Assembly: GCA_944472135.2 (NCBI GenBank)
Contig: OX235270.1
Span: 77,385,168 to 77,449,167 of the forward strand
Origin: Trichobilharzia regenti
Taxonomy: Eukaryota > Platyhelminthes > Trematoda > Strigeidida > Schistosomatidae
Length of the DNA stretch: 64,000 nt
Direction: 5' to 3'
Positions 11,831 to 23,008 of the stretch are shown one piece after another. A model generated the notes under the pieces. It had not been told where the DNA came from, made no database searches, and worked only from the letters and a program-made list of their open reading frames with translations. The position numbers were made by a program, and so were the translations under genes. Within the stretch, counting starts at the first letter, position 1; every line of letters starts with the position of its first letter.

Positions 11831-12345
11831 CGGTGGAAGATGAGTGCGTTTTAATCAACCAACCAGATGAGAGCTAGGTATAGCGTAGATCTGGGTCTTA
11901 ATGAGTTAGTTGTTCTCTGAGATGGTTTTTTTAATTGCGATCAAATCAACCAGGTCAGAGAGCATTACTAATTGAAGATCTGGGTAACTCACACTTTCGA
12001 CTATGCGTAACGAATAGAAAATGAATAAATTTTAGAACAGAGCACTGCATAATACACTTTGACTGAGCAGCAGAACTTAACTGCTCATACATTATCTGTT
12101 AAATCATTCAGTTACGTAAGGCTTGGATACCAAACGTAGCTCAATACGATCGAAAACAAGACTACTAAAAAAGCGGAACAAATGAGCCATTGATTCCACC
12201 TATTTATTTAACGGCATATGTGAGAGTTTATGAACATACAGGTAAACTCCTTAAATTGGTGAAAAATATTTTTCTATTGGGAGTTACCTCCAAAATAAAA
12301 CAGATGAAAGTTGCATTCATGAAAATACCTTTAAATAACACTTAC
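11831..12345. other. Duplicated TOPORS intron, no feature
   Basis: AT-rich intron sequence identical to unit C (28242-28756). No gene or recognised repeat seen. Confidence 0.6.
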
Positions 12346-12483
12346 TCTCCTTCAGGAAATGAATAAAGCTGAAAAACATACACCAACTGACGGAGCAATA
12401 AGCCATCGTTAATTACAGTAGAACCGAGTCGAATAGCACGGTCAACCAAGGAGATTAAAAAAGTAACACAATTTTCATTATTC

Positions 12484-12939
12484 CTGCAACGACAGAAAGT
12501 GAGTAAAAGACCACTTAAGCAATAGGTAGTAAAGTTTCATAAATCAAAGACCGAATAACTTAAAAGGCTAGCATGAAAGATAACTTTCCAATTTATCAAA
12601 AAGAGAAGTAAATTGCGTAAGCAAACCTAAAGATGTAACAAGATGACGAATGAATTCATTTAATGTGTAGCCCTAATACAAATTGATAGCCAACCTTGAA
12701 TGAAACAAACAAACAAATATAAACCCTTTAAAAATTCATACAACAGCGAAGTGTGATGCAAATTACGAGTGTATTTGCCTAAAACAATACGGCTAATCAC
12801 ATTAACTAGCCGACAGACTTTATTCAGTTAACAAGTACGTTATAATACATTTCACAATGGATAGATAATATATACAACATATCAAAAAGCTAGCAAGAAA
12901 TAAATAACTGAAAGATTCTCACATGTTCAGTCTAAGAAT
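12484..12939. other. Duplicated TOPORS intron, no feature
   Basis: AT-rich intron sequence identical to unit C (28895-29350), upstream of the duplicated 138-bp exon. Nothing recognised. Confidence 0.6.
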
Positions 12940-13457
12940 CCTAAGCCGACAACTGCTACCTTGTCGTGGCGGTCGGGGTTGAATACTCCCGTGACCCAAC
13001 AAGCTACACTGGCCGGCACTTATGTTCGTGCAGGTCCCACCACGTAGGGAAGGTTGTTCGGATAGAGGTTAGACTAAAAGTACTTACTATGGGGTACATG
13101 GGCTCCAGAATCCAAATGGTGTACAAACCTGTATTGGTCACCGACCCCATGAGCACCTGGCTCCTGACGATGCTCCGATGTCTAGCGGATGAGACTTCAA
13201 GTCACAAAGGCTCAGACGGTGGTCCCTTAGGACAACCACCTGCTTCGATCTAGGTCCCCGAGCAGTCTCCCAGCCCTCGCACTAACAATGAAACAACAAA
13301 TAATGAGGAATATTATTGACACGCTCACGAACAATGATCATAGTCTTGGTAACGTGTTCCTTTATAACTTCACTTTTATAACTAGACTTTCATGTTTTAT
13401 TTTTAGTATCCTTGATTTCTTCACTTTCGGTGACCTCTCGAATTTGTCTCAATTCTC
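12940..13457 (+). mobile_element. RTE-like element 5' untranslated region
   Basis: Homologous, in inverted relative orientation, to the 5' end of the RTE element at 38945-38430. It opens with a GC-rich block (ACCTTGTCGTGGCGGTCGGG) and has lost the coding region. It is followed directly by a PLE relic. The copy at 29351-29868 is the same event duplicated in unit C. Confidence 0.6.
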
Positions 13458-14345
13458 AGATATTTAACAACTGGCTTTAAGCAACAAAGTTCATTCTTGA
13501 AGTATAAAGTGGATCTAAATTTTTTTCTTGATGCTGAACAAACAAGAGGAACCGATGGAACTTTATAAATGTTCATCCATTGGACAATCCATCGGCCAAC
13601 TTCCCAGTTTCTATAGCTGGGTGCCAATTAGACGTAAATAGAACCTAATTAAATCTCTTGCTACTCGCATCCGACGCATCTGCAACTCTGATGCTCTAAA
13701 AAATTCAGACTTTTTGAAGGAAATCTTCATCCAAGACGGATATTCACAGATGTCACCTATGACAAAAAAGAAACTTTGAATGAACCTTGACTTCAAAGGT
13801 CACCTACTTATTGACGTCGTTGGGAGAAGAATTTCGGACTCTTTAGGAAATTACTTCACAGAAACGCCAAGAGTAGTGTTCTGCAGTCATCTACTGGTAT
13901 GCAGAAGCCCAAAGGACAAGATCTTACATCTGACTACTTCTGTTTGCACATGTCAATTCACATGTTCTTGTGTAATCAGGTACATTGGCAGATCCTGTAT
14001 AAAAGGGTTCAAGAACACTATTCCGAACGGTTGAAGAAAGCCAGCAGAGGCTCTATAAGAGATACAATAGTTGAATAACTTGTAGACAATGGATACCCTA
14101 TCTCAAAAAACTCTTCCTTCAAGGTGATCTACAAAGTGAAAAGTTACCTGTCTGAGACGACACGCTTCGCTTCTTTTGCATTGCTGAGACTCTAGCCATT
14201 CAGATGGAGAAATCGAAGCTGTGCCTACAAAAGAAAGTCTGCCATTCACAACAGTGATGACCTTAAAGTTCTCAAAGTAGCTGTTTCTGAGACCCTCTTT
14301 GACTCATCTGTCATCCCCAACTCTTACATGCCACGAAAGTTCCAT
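13458..14345 (+). mobile_element. Penelope-like element relic (GIY-YIG end)
   Basis: Degenerate plus-strand sequence parallels the better PLE at 20365-21154: '[17 protein letters not shown]' matches the GIY-YIG core 'YKFTCSCGASYIGPT', and upstream a '[10 protein letters not shown]' remnant matches 'FHSWVPLRRKRN'. Multiple stops. The duplicate is at 29869-30755. Confidence 0.7.
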
Positions 14346-14357
14346 TGTCCCTATATA

Positions 14358-17300
14358 TTATTTATTTTATTTTTCATTGTTCCCTTGAGTTCCTAGTGGA
14401 ACATAGGGCTTCAACTGCACGTCTCCACTTGCCACTTCTGTCTTCTGCTGTACTTTTCACCTGCATCCATGTTAGTTCATACTGTTTCAACTCCTCTTCA
14501 CACAATCTTCTCCATGTCACCCTTGGACGTCCCACTCGCCGCTTCCCTTTTGGGTTCCACTCGAGTGATGGCCTGACGCGCGATGTCACCAACCGGCCTC
14601 CTCAACGAGTGTCCAATCCATCTCCACTTTCTCCTGCATATTTGTTGGGCGATTGGTTCTTGTTTCGTTTTTTCCCATAGTTTCTTGTTGGTGATTCTTT
14701 CCGGCCATCTGATCTTCAGTATAGAGCCAGCGAAGACAGTTGTTAATAAAGGTCTGCAACAGGCTGTTGGAAATATTCTTTGTGACCTACCCGCCAAGTT
14801 TCTGATCCGTATAGAAGAACTGACTGACTTGGTGTGTTTGTATTGAAAATCCGACCGAATTTTGTAGTTGGTGCTGAGTGACGGGGATTTCCACATTGAT
14901 TTCAGGCTGATGAATGTTTCTCGCCTTCCCGATTCTCGAATTGACATCCTCGTCCGTTCCGACTGCCTGTAGTTGAGATAATGCTCCCTAGATAAGTGAA
15001 TGAAGTAACCTCTTTCCAATCCCTCCCGTTGATGGTGATTGGCGCTGGATGTTGCTGCTGTTGTTGTTGTTGGCTGGTTATTCTCATAACCTCCGTCTTG
15101 TCTATGTTCACCTGCAGTCCTTTCTTCGCCGGTTGCTTCTTCGACCAGTTTGTGGGTTTTCGCTTGTAAGTCTTCTACTGTGTGTGACATCATACATAAA
15201 TCATCCAGGCGCAAAATCCAGGTCTTCTAGGTTCTTCAATTCGGTCCAGGATATCCCTGTCCCGTTTCTCGTTTCCCACTGTCTGACACATAATCCAGTC
15301 CACCACAATTAGGAATATCATTGGTGATAATAAGCCAGCACCCTTGTCTGACTCCTGTGTTTACTCCAAACGCCTCACTGAGTTTTCCGTTGTGGATCAC
15401 TTGACATGTTGTCGTTGTCCTACAGCTGTTGAATGAGGTTGATGAATATTTGGTGTACGCCATAGTACTCGAGTAATTTCCGAATGACTTCGCGGTCAAC
15501 GCTGTCGAAGGCCTTCTCAAAGTCTATAAAGTTGAGGTAGAGGTTTGATTGCCATTCCATTCTTTGTTCTGTGATGATAATGCGCAGAGTTGCGATTTGG
15601 TTAGAACATGATTTGCCTTTCCTGAATCCAGCTTTTTCTAGTCGAAGTTCTGTCTCCAGTGCATCCTTTAATCTCTCCAGGATGATGCGACTCAGGATTT
15701 TACTTGGCGTCGATAGGAGCATGATTCCTCACCAGTTCTTGCAGAGTCCTAAGTCGCCCTTCTCTGGTAGTTTCACGAGGTAACCTTTCCTCCAGTCAGT
15801 AGGCACCTTTCCCTCCTTACAGACCTTTTGGAATAATGTAGTCAGCATATCTGCTGTCGTCTCTGAGTTCGCTTTCAGTGCTTCAGGTCCAGCTGCTTTT
15901 CCATCTTTCAGAAGCTTGATTGCATTCAAGACTTCAGCTTTCGTTGGAGGATTGGTGTCAACTTGCAGTTGTGTACGTGCTGTTGTTGGTATTTGTGGAC
16001 GGGTTGCCGGTGGTAGTCGGTTCAAGAGTCCTTTGAAGTGATCCGCCCATTGTTTAATCTGTCTTTCTTCCTTGGTAATTGGGTTCCCTTGGCTGTCTTT
16101 CATAGGTTTCACTTGTGCTGATCTCTTCCCGGATAGAGACTCGGTTATCTGATATAGTGTCCTCAGGTCCCTTTTGCCTGCTGCCTTCTCAGCTTCAGTG
16201 GTTAGATTGTCGTAGAATCGTCTTTTGTCCTTCCTAGCACTATTCTTCACTTCTTTGTCGAATGTTGTGTAAGTTGAGCTCAGCATCTCTTTCTGTTGTC
16301 CGTCTTTGCATTGAATCATTTTCTCTTTAACCATTCTCCTCTCCTCTATTAGCTTCCAAGTGTCCGTTGAGAGCCATTCCTTGTCTTGTCTCTTCTTTCT
16401 TTCTAAAACTGTTGAACACGTTTCGTTGATAATCATCTTAAAAGAGTTTCAGTGGTCTTCCACGCATGATTCTTCCGTGATGTCACGTAGTGTTTCCTGC
16501 TTCGCTCTGACAATTGCAATGAAAGTGTCCTTTGTGATTGTGTCCTTCAGTTTCTGAGTGTTGAACTTGCATTGTGGCCTATCTCCAGCTATCCTCGAGG
16601 CTTTAAGCTTCACCTTGAATGTCCCTTGTACTAGAAAGTGGTCTGAACCCACATTTGCTCCTCTCCTCGACCTTGTGTCCAGTAGGCTCTGTCTCCACTT
16701 TCTTGAAATTGAGATGAAGTCTATTTGGTCTTTGGTGTGCCCATCTGGTGAAATCCTTGTCGCTTTGTGTATATCCTTGTGTTTGAACACACTACCATCA
16801 ATCACCAAATCATTGAAATAGCAGAAGTCTGAGAAGAGTTCGCCATTGTCGTTTATTTCACCGAGGGCCTCACGACTCATGGTGAGTTCTCTTCCTGTAT
16901 TATCTCCTCCCAGCTTCGCATTCATATCACCCATCAGGATTTTGATATCGCCATTTGAGACGTTGTCCATTACTGTTTGTAGTTGTCTGTAGAAATCCCC
17001 CTTCTTCTCTTGTTCTGAGATGTTCATAGACGCCTAGCATTGAATGACTGTAACTTTCCTTCCCTTTGAGTTGAACCTAGCTGTCATTATACTGGAGGAG
17101 ATTGGTTCCCCTTGCATGAGAGCTTTGGCTGCTGTTGGTGACATCATGATGGCCCCTCCCTCGATGTACTCGTGACTGTCCTCTGGGTGACCGGAATGGA
17201 TTATTGTCTCTCCAGTTGGTGGTTGGCACCTTCCGCATCCGTTCCATCTGCTCTCACAGATTCCCAACACTTCTCTTCTAGATCTTCTCATTTCTGCGGC

Positions 17301-17632
17301 TACCTGGGCAGCCTTTCCGGTTTCGTACATTCTACGAACATTCCACGTCCCAATCCTTATTTTTGCTCTCATCGAAAGAAGGCACATCGGCTAACTGGCT
17401 TCCCGAAGGCTTTCAACAGTCTCCGTCATTTCACTTCCCCGATTCCAGCGAAAAGCAAGGTTATTGTTTATATTTTTAAAATTTTATATATATTGGTGCA
17501 TTGAAGTTTCTGTAGCGATTTGGTTAGGTTTTGGGGGTGGAGTTGCTAGCACCACGCCCCAATCCTCCCTCTTTATCCGGGCTTGAGACCGGCTAGAAAA
17601 CTAGCGAGCTAGTAATCTAGGCGAGGTTTTGC
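14358..17632 (-). mobile_element. Full-length RTE-like (SR2-type) retrotransposon, unit B only
   Basis: A 3.3-kb non-LTR element flanked by CCCTATATA duplications (14349-14357 and 17633-17641) and absent from the matching site in unit C. From high to low coordinate it has a 5' leader, an AP-type endonuclease ('IGTWNVRRM' near 17355, 'MGDMNAKLGGD' near 16920, 'GSDHFLV' near 16640), reverse transcriptase ('AFDSVDREV' near 15510, altered catalytic box 'LDDLCMMSHT' near 15200) and an RTE C-terminus ('WIGHSLRRPVGD'). The 3' end is an A/T-rich tail. An in-frame stop near 17037 and several frameshifts make it defective. The family name is from overall organisation, not a database match. Confidence 0.85.
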
Positions 17633-17645
17633 CCCTATATACATC

Positions 17646-17935
17646 CTCATTATAACTCAGAATACTATCTCACTACGTAATTATATCATCCTTACTCAAC
17701 TTCTCATATATAGTGACTAATATTAGTAGCTATTGTTACGATGAATCATCCCTTTGTTAATATCCACTTTGACGAAAAAATTGTATATAAATGCGACTGT
17801 ACAACTGAAGAAAATGAATTCACTGAGCTAAATAGATTGCTTTTTATTCAAGGAGAACTTGCCCTTACTCACATTTAATGTAGCCGAAGTTGTAAAAGGC
17901 AAGACAGAAAGCCCGATGACTTGACCTCATGATTG
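17646..17935 (+). mobile_element. PLE terminal-repeat-like sequence
   Basis: A short stretch (TATATAAATGCGACTGTACA and its surroundings) resembles the end of the PLE inverted repeat near 21478-21510 (TATAAATACGACTGTACA). It is duplicated in unit C at 30761-31054. Likely a PLE terminal fragment belonging to the neighbouring relic; weak evidence. Confidence 0.35.
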
Positions 17936-17939
17936 TTTC

Positions 17940-18140
17940 AAGACGCTGATGACAAACCATTGACTAGATTAACTAAGATATCAATATCAACTGGTTCATG
18001 GCAATCCGAAGTAGTTCCATCAGATAAGTTTGGACCAATGGTCATACCAGTCTATAAGAAAACTTACACATCTTTCTGTGACAAACGCAGTACCCATAGC
18101 CTGACTAACACAATATCTAAAATCCTGGGTTGAGTAGCTA
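17940..18140 (+). mobile_element. RTE reverse-transcriptase finger fragment
   Basis: The frame '[19 protein letters not shown]' followed by 'LTNTISKIL' parallels '[19 protein letters not shown]...LTNIVSKVL' of the RTE copy near 50090. About 65 codons, both ends truncated. The same fragment is at 31059-31259. Confidence 0.65.
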
Positions 18141-18222
18141 GTACGAAGAACACATGGCATCCCGGATAAATGAGCACAACATGCTCGGAAAAGTGTGAAT
18201 TGATTAAATACAAACACTTAAT

Positions 18223-19095
18223 AATTCATTAAATCTCCAGCATACAAAGGATTCTGAACACATCTATTTACCGGTACCTTTCATTAAGTTAAGGAAGGGA
18301 TGATCTGGCAATTTTTGATAGCAATCGGGTGCTGGTAAGCACATATTACGCTACCCGAACTTATACAACATATTATGACGTGACAACTACCAGATGCCAA
18401 TCTTTCATGCTATTAATTATGGTTGTGAGCCGTTTGTAGGCTGATTGGCTTGTGCCTTTCTCATGCTCGGAATCAGTGGTCGGAGATTGTTTACAATGAC
18501 GTAGGCATATGTATACCTAATCATGCTCTAAATTCTGACTACCTTTATGTAATAATTAAGTGTGTCATTTAGCTGTTTCTTTGGGAATCTTTAGATTCCC
18601 CTTGCCTTGGTGGGCTCTCTGCAAAAGCCTACCTTGGTTCTTCAGTCATAAAATATCCAACTGTTGACGAAGACCTAATTGATAAATACTTATTATGTGA
18701 ATGATCTCGAACCGATATATTTGTCAAGATAACATAGCTGTCAAATACAATTGTATTTTGTTCCCTACAGTGACTTGAGTTAACAGACGTGAACTGGCAA
18801 TTGAATTTCACAATAGCAAAGTTAATTCAATTAAGTCAAGAAGGATTCAGCCAGTGATAAATGCACTGACAGTTCTGCATTTCAGTTGATCAAAAATGAC
18901 CATTAGAAATTTCAAAAGACTGATTACTGAACAGAGAACATGACTATAGATATATAACTGTAGAATCTGATGAACTTATGAAAAAGAATAGTCTTTGTTC
19001 ACTAATCAGTTTTACATTTATATCTTGGTGATTAGAAGGCGGATAAATATTTTTTGATAAAAATATTATGTAAGGATAGGTATATGTAAACATTT
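18223..19095. other. Spacer between duplication units; diverged TOPORS-flank-like tail
   Basis: No gene. The last 150 bases (about 18945-19095) are a diverged copy of the sequence at 6650-6803 and 23357-23510, which lies downstream of the TOPORS 3' end, suggesting an older duplication or a dispersed repeat. Confidence 0.45.
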
Positions 19096-19877
19096 ATCGT
19101 GCACTCACAATCAAGTCCCACTCGACGGTCTCCTCAGCGTACATACAACCATTCTCTATTTCCCTCTGCATATTTGTCGGATAACAAGTTCTTCGTTAGT
19201 TCGCTGACTGCTACAGTCCCTTGTTGCTTATCGTTCCATGCTGGTCATGTGGTCTTCAGTATTGAGTGGAGACATGCGTTGATTAAAGTATGCAGTAACA
19301 TGTTGGACAGGCATGTGATGACATACTCACCAAGCACTGACTTGACACTATTGGTGTTGAAAATTCCCGTCTTGGTCCTTATCCTGTAGATGTCCATCCT
19401 GATTTCAGAGCAATGGACGCCTACTTTGCATCCCCTGATTGTGGCTAGTTCTGACATCTTCAACAGTGTTACCAGTGGTTGAAACAATAGTGTCTAACCA
19501 GGTAAATGAAAGACACAACTTTCTGTAGGTTTTTCCCATTGAAAATGACTGGTGTTTGTTGGTGGTGGTCTGGTGTCTTCGTCCCGTGTTTTCTCCATAT
19601 TCACCGGAACTCCTGTGTTCGCTGCTTTTACTGCCAACTTGTTGATTTTGGTTTGTAAATTCTCCAGTTTATGCGATATGAGGCATAAGTCATTGGTGAA
19701 TTTCAGTTATTCTAGGATCTTTTCGTCAGTCCAACCTATGTCCGTCTTCTAACCCTTGCGATGTGCTGAATGATCCAGTCAATCACAACCAGGATAATAG
19801 GTGATAGTAGACAACCCTGTCTTTATTTCAAAAGCTTCACGGAGCCTTCCGTTGTGAATTGTTCGACATGCGGCGTC
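19096..19877 (-). mobile_element. RTE relic, copy D
   Basis: Nearly identical to 10914-11695 and 27325-28106, but without the neighbouring TOPORS exon. The match stops at 19877, where a PLE inverted repeat begins. It was therefore either copied from the TOPORS intron or is an independent copy of the same relic. Confidence 0.75.
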
Positions 19878-20215
19878 GACGAAATCATCTTCAGAGGCTG
19901 TACAGTCGTATTTATACTTAGAAAAATGTATAGTGGTCTATTATTGAGTAATAGGGGGGGTGACATAATTGATATAATTAATCATAAGTGGCTTTAGAAG
20001 TGAAAATTAAAAGTTGTAAATTACATGGTACTCAACGGAACAAAGATAGAAGTTTGATAAAGTTAAAATTGCTCTTGAGTGAGAATAAAGGTATTTGAGT
20101 GTCAATTTAACAAGTGTGAAAATATACAAAAGGAGTATATGAGATTGATAATAGTGAATTAATTATTAAAGCAAAAGTAAAATTAAAATCACAAGAAAAA
20201 ATCAAATTTTTTTTC

Positions 20216-20363
20216 AGATCTCCACGTTAGGAAAACATGCGAAAAATGGAATTCGGAGTTAATCTCTGATTCCGACGTGAATTTGATGGCAGCTGTTGAA
20301 CTCCTTAGTTATCAATTCGATGTCGCTATTGTCGTCACATATGATGAAAGTATAATCCATTTT
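20216..20363 (-). mobile_element. Inverted piece of PLE reverse-transcriptase palm
   Basis: Minus-strand translation gives 'DYTFIICDDNSDIELITKE', which resembles the PLE catalytic region (YVDDTF followed by IELxKxE). It is opposite in orientation to the adjoining GIY-YIG part, so a local inversion separates them. The catalytic YVDD is reduced to DYTF. Confidence 0.5.
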
Positions 20364-20364
20364 T

Positions 20365-21154
20365 CTTTGATGCAGATGGAAACTGTCGATCGATCTACAG
20401 GAAACCAACATGGAATGGTCAGTATACAAATTTCCATAGCTGGGTCCCTTTGAGAAGAAAGAGAAACCTGATCCATTCCTTATCCTCAAGAATAAGGAGG
20501 GTATGTTCCAGTGATACAATCGACGGGGAACTGGAGCAACTCAGACAAGTTCTCATAAAGAATGGATATCCTCCAAGATTTATCGAGAAAAACATGAAGT
20601 TAAGGGAAAAGCCTGAAAGAATTCAGACTGTGCCGAAGAAACTGCTCTTTATGAGTGTTGAATTTAAAGGTGATACCGCAGCTGAGATCCTGAAGAATCG
20701 CTTATGCAGATCACTGAGGAAAGCCTTCTTTATGGCTGAGCTACATATCAATTTCTACAACCGACAAATGATCAACGGATGTGTGAAGGATAAACTGCCG
20801 CTTTGGGCCACCTCAATGTGTGTTTATAAATTCACCTGCTCGTGTGGAGCTAGTTATATTGGCCCCACAAGGCGCACGCTTTCCAAACGCATCTCTGAAC
20901 ATTATCCGGCATGGCTAGCAAAGGGACAATGCAAGACAATTATTAGCTCAATTCTCGAGCATTTGGTGAACTCAGGCCACTTAGCTCTACCAGAGTCGTC
21001 TTTCAAGATCATCTACAAAGTGAAGCCAAATGGTACAATGGGTGTCAGGTTTCGGCTTTTGTGTACGGCGGAGGCGCTGGCAATTCATCAATACAGTCCT
21101 GAACTCTGTATACAGAAAAAGTTTGTCCAGTCTCTTATTCTACCTTGGTCTTAA
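20365..21154 (+). CDS. Penelope-like element C-terminus with GIY-YIG endonuclease
   Basis: An open frame from 20450 to a stop at 21152-21154, extendable upstream to 'SIYRKPTW', the PLE motif following the RT palm. It encodes 'FHSWVPLRRKRNLIHSL', a long linker, then the GIY-YIG domain: 'YKFTCSCGASYIGPTRR', 'SEHYPAW' and a terminal 'ALAIHQYSPELC' corresponding to the catalytic glutamate region. PLE endonucleases nick target DNA for priming. The RT core is missing or inverted, so the copy is defective. Uninterrupted coding over 234 codons points to a fairly young element. Confidence 0.75.
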
Positions 21155-21514
21155 CCTCTTCACTAATCGTTCCCTGTGAAAAAATTTTGATTTTTTCTTG
21201 TGTTTTTAATTTTACTTTTGCTTTAATAATTAATTCACTATTATCAATCTCATATACTCCTTTTGTATATTTTCACACTTGTTAAATTGACACTCAAATA
21301 CCTTTATTCTCACTCAAGAGCAATTTTAACTTTATCAAACTTCTATCTTTGTTCCGTTGAGTACCATGTAATTTACAACTTTTAATTTTCACTTCTAAAG
21401 CCACTTATGATTAATTATATCAATTATGTCACCCCCTATTACTCAATAATAGACCACTATACATTTTTCTAAGTATAAATACGACTGTACAGCCTCTGAA
21501 GATGATTTCATCGA

Positions 21515-21990
21515 TAAAGAAAATTTTCTTCGCTGAATCTGTCTTTTTTTCTCTTCATGACTCAATGGGTATTTTCCGTGAAAGTGAACATTCATTGTGC
21601 ATTCAAGAAGCAATTCTTTGAGGCTGCATAAGGGGACTCCTAAGTCTAATTGCCTTTCGGTGATTTCTTGACAAATATAATCTGCTGTCTCCATAAGAGG
21701 TATATTAGTGAATACTGATGATACATCCATGGATAACGTGTGTTTATACCTCACATTAGTCTCGGATATTTTAGAAATAAATTCGAAGACATCACTAATT
21801 CTATGTTGCACGATCTCTCTGTGCAAAGGACCCAGAATCTTCACTAACCACTTCGCTGTTCCGTGAAATGGAGAGTTATACATATCTAAAACAGGGCGAA
21901 GAGGAAGATCTAGTTTGTGCACTTTTGGTAGATCATAAAAACGTGGAGTATTGGTACCCGTAACCGCTAACCAACTAATGACTTCTACAC
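21515..21990 (-). mobile_element. Penelope-like reverse transcriptase N-terminal fragment
   Basis: The minus-strand frame encodes 'FYDLPKVHKLDLPLRPVLD' (PLE finger motif), 'STAKWL'-like 'GTAKWLVKIL', and 'SMDVSSVFTNIPL' (motif A, where PLEs read DVxSLFTNVPL). After 'NVHFHGKY' it runs directly into the inverted repeat, so the RT is cut before the YVDD box. Confidence 0.75.
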
Positions 21991-22589
21991 CACCCTTTGT
22001 TTATATTTTCAACCCCTTTCTTATCATCCCTAAATCTTATCTTCATTATAAACGTGTTTCATTTCCTTCCCTTACAATCTAACATTACTTAATCGGTTCA
22101 TTTGTTTTTACTAGCCTTTATCGACTACTTCCACCTGAACATTTGTTCGTTTAATCATACTGTTTTTCATCATTCGTGTTATCACTGATTGCCTCACTTA
22201 TACATGCTTATTATTGATAAGACCATTATTATTATTGCTATTATCGTTATTATCATTACTACTATTATGACTAATTGCACAATGTATATTCACCATCGTA
22301 TTATCCTATAGACAAAACACCATGATTGGTTTATATTTGAATTTTTATTTGTAAACTTATATATTTTAGAGTTAAGTCTGATGAGATCATATTGAAAATA
22401 AATGTGTTGTTCTAAATTTTACTATGGGAATATTTAATGTAATCTCTATCTGTATATAAGGCTTTGTATAGACGACTGCAGTGAAGGGTAATTAACTGAG
22501 TGAAATAATAATTAACAATTTAGGAAAATTTGTTCAAAGAACTTTTAACGCCGGTAAGCTATAAGTAATATTTTCTACACAACCGATTT
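21991..22589. other. AT-rich spacer with imperfect ATT repeats
   Basis: No gene. An interrupted ATT/ATC microsatellite lies at about 22215-22275, similar in style to the tails of CR1-like elements, but no element body was recognised. Confidence 0.4.
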
Positions 22590-22725
22590 ATTCCTGGACT
22601 AGTCACTTCTGATTGTATCTACCAGTTCAACCGCGCTTGTGGAGCGAGTTATACTCGGCGTTGCTCTAGGGACTTGACTTTTCGTGTTCAGGAACACCTA
22701 CTGTGGTGAGAACAGGCTGCTAGCC
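22590..22725 (+). mobile_element. PLE GIY-YIG fragment (degenerate)
   Basis: The frame 'DCIYQFNRACGASYTRR' followed by 'FRVQEHL' matches the GIY-YIG core of the PLE at 20820-20900. About 45 codons, both ends lost. Confidence 0.55.
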
Positions 22726-22751
22726 AATTGGTAGACATTATTCTACGTCAA

Positions 22752-23008
22752 TGTCTAGGTCACTAATATTGGCCGTGAGAAAATATGAACAGCGCTGATT
22801 CAACAACCAATCACAGAAAACTAAACGGGGACAAACATGATTCGCAGATAGATGGCTCCACTTTCCGATGATTACCCGAAACAACCAATCAGAAGCCCGC
22901 GTTTGTCTACTTGCATAAGCTATAATAATGTACAGGAAATATGCATAAATACGTGTTGATTTCCGCAATAAAACGATCTGATGCCGGCCCTTGTCTTCTG
23001 TTGTTACA
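22752..23008 (+). mobile_element. Candidate solo LTR / promoter-like sequence
   Basis: About 257 bp bounded by TGTCT...TTACA. It contains two CCAAT boxes (near 22805 and 22890), TATA-like stretches (near 22920 and 22945) and an AATAAA (near 22970). That combination is LTR-like. No target duplication or second copy was seen, so it could be unrelated promoter-like DNA. Confidence 0.3.

Larger units (their letters stand above)
7353..12483 (-). pseudogene. TOPORS pseudogene, duplicated exons 3-4 (unit B)
   Basis: This unit contains copies of the 138-bp exon (12346-12483, both splice sites intact) and the large terminal exon (7353-10625). The terminal exon is interrupted by a 296-bp insertion that introduces stops after 'PLTNMYA', separating about 650 from 374 codons. 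The RING exon and first exon have no copy here, so even without the insertion the unit lacks the catalytic domain. Remaining coding sequence is almost identical to the functional copy (for example Val for Ala near 10253), implying very recent duplication. Downstream of the stop the 3' flank and AATAAA signals are also duplicated (near 7040-7053). Confidence 0.85.
6492..18222. repeat. Segmental duplication unit B (TOPORS 3' half)
   Basis: Colinear and nearly identical with 23199-31341 (unit C). Two large extra segments are present only here: a 296-bp insertion at 8482-8777 and an RTE element at 14358-17632. Other differences are few substitutions and small indels, for example a four-base difference near 17655 and coding changes near 8893 and 10253. 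Both ends are abrupt. Orientation is direct, about 5 kb from unit C. Confidence 0.9.
19876..21514. repeat. Near-perfect 337-bp inverted repeat flanking PLE sequence
   Basis: 19876-20213 and 21178-21514 are reverse complements with only a few mismatches and a G-run length difference. The 960-bp spacer carries PLE coding sequence. Terminal repeats of PLEs can be inverted, so these are read as PLE terminal repeats. The near-identity implies recent origin or arm-to-arm conversion. Confidence 0.85.

Noticed and set aside
17172..17504. Plus-strand 110-codon frame
   Set aside because: Antisense of the RTE endonuclease start and leader.
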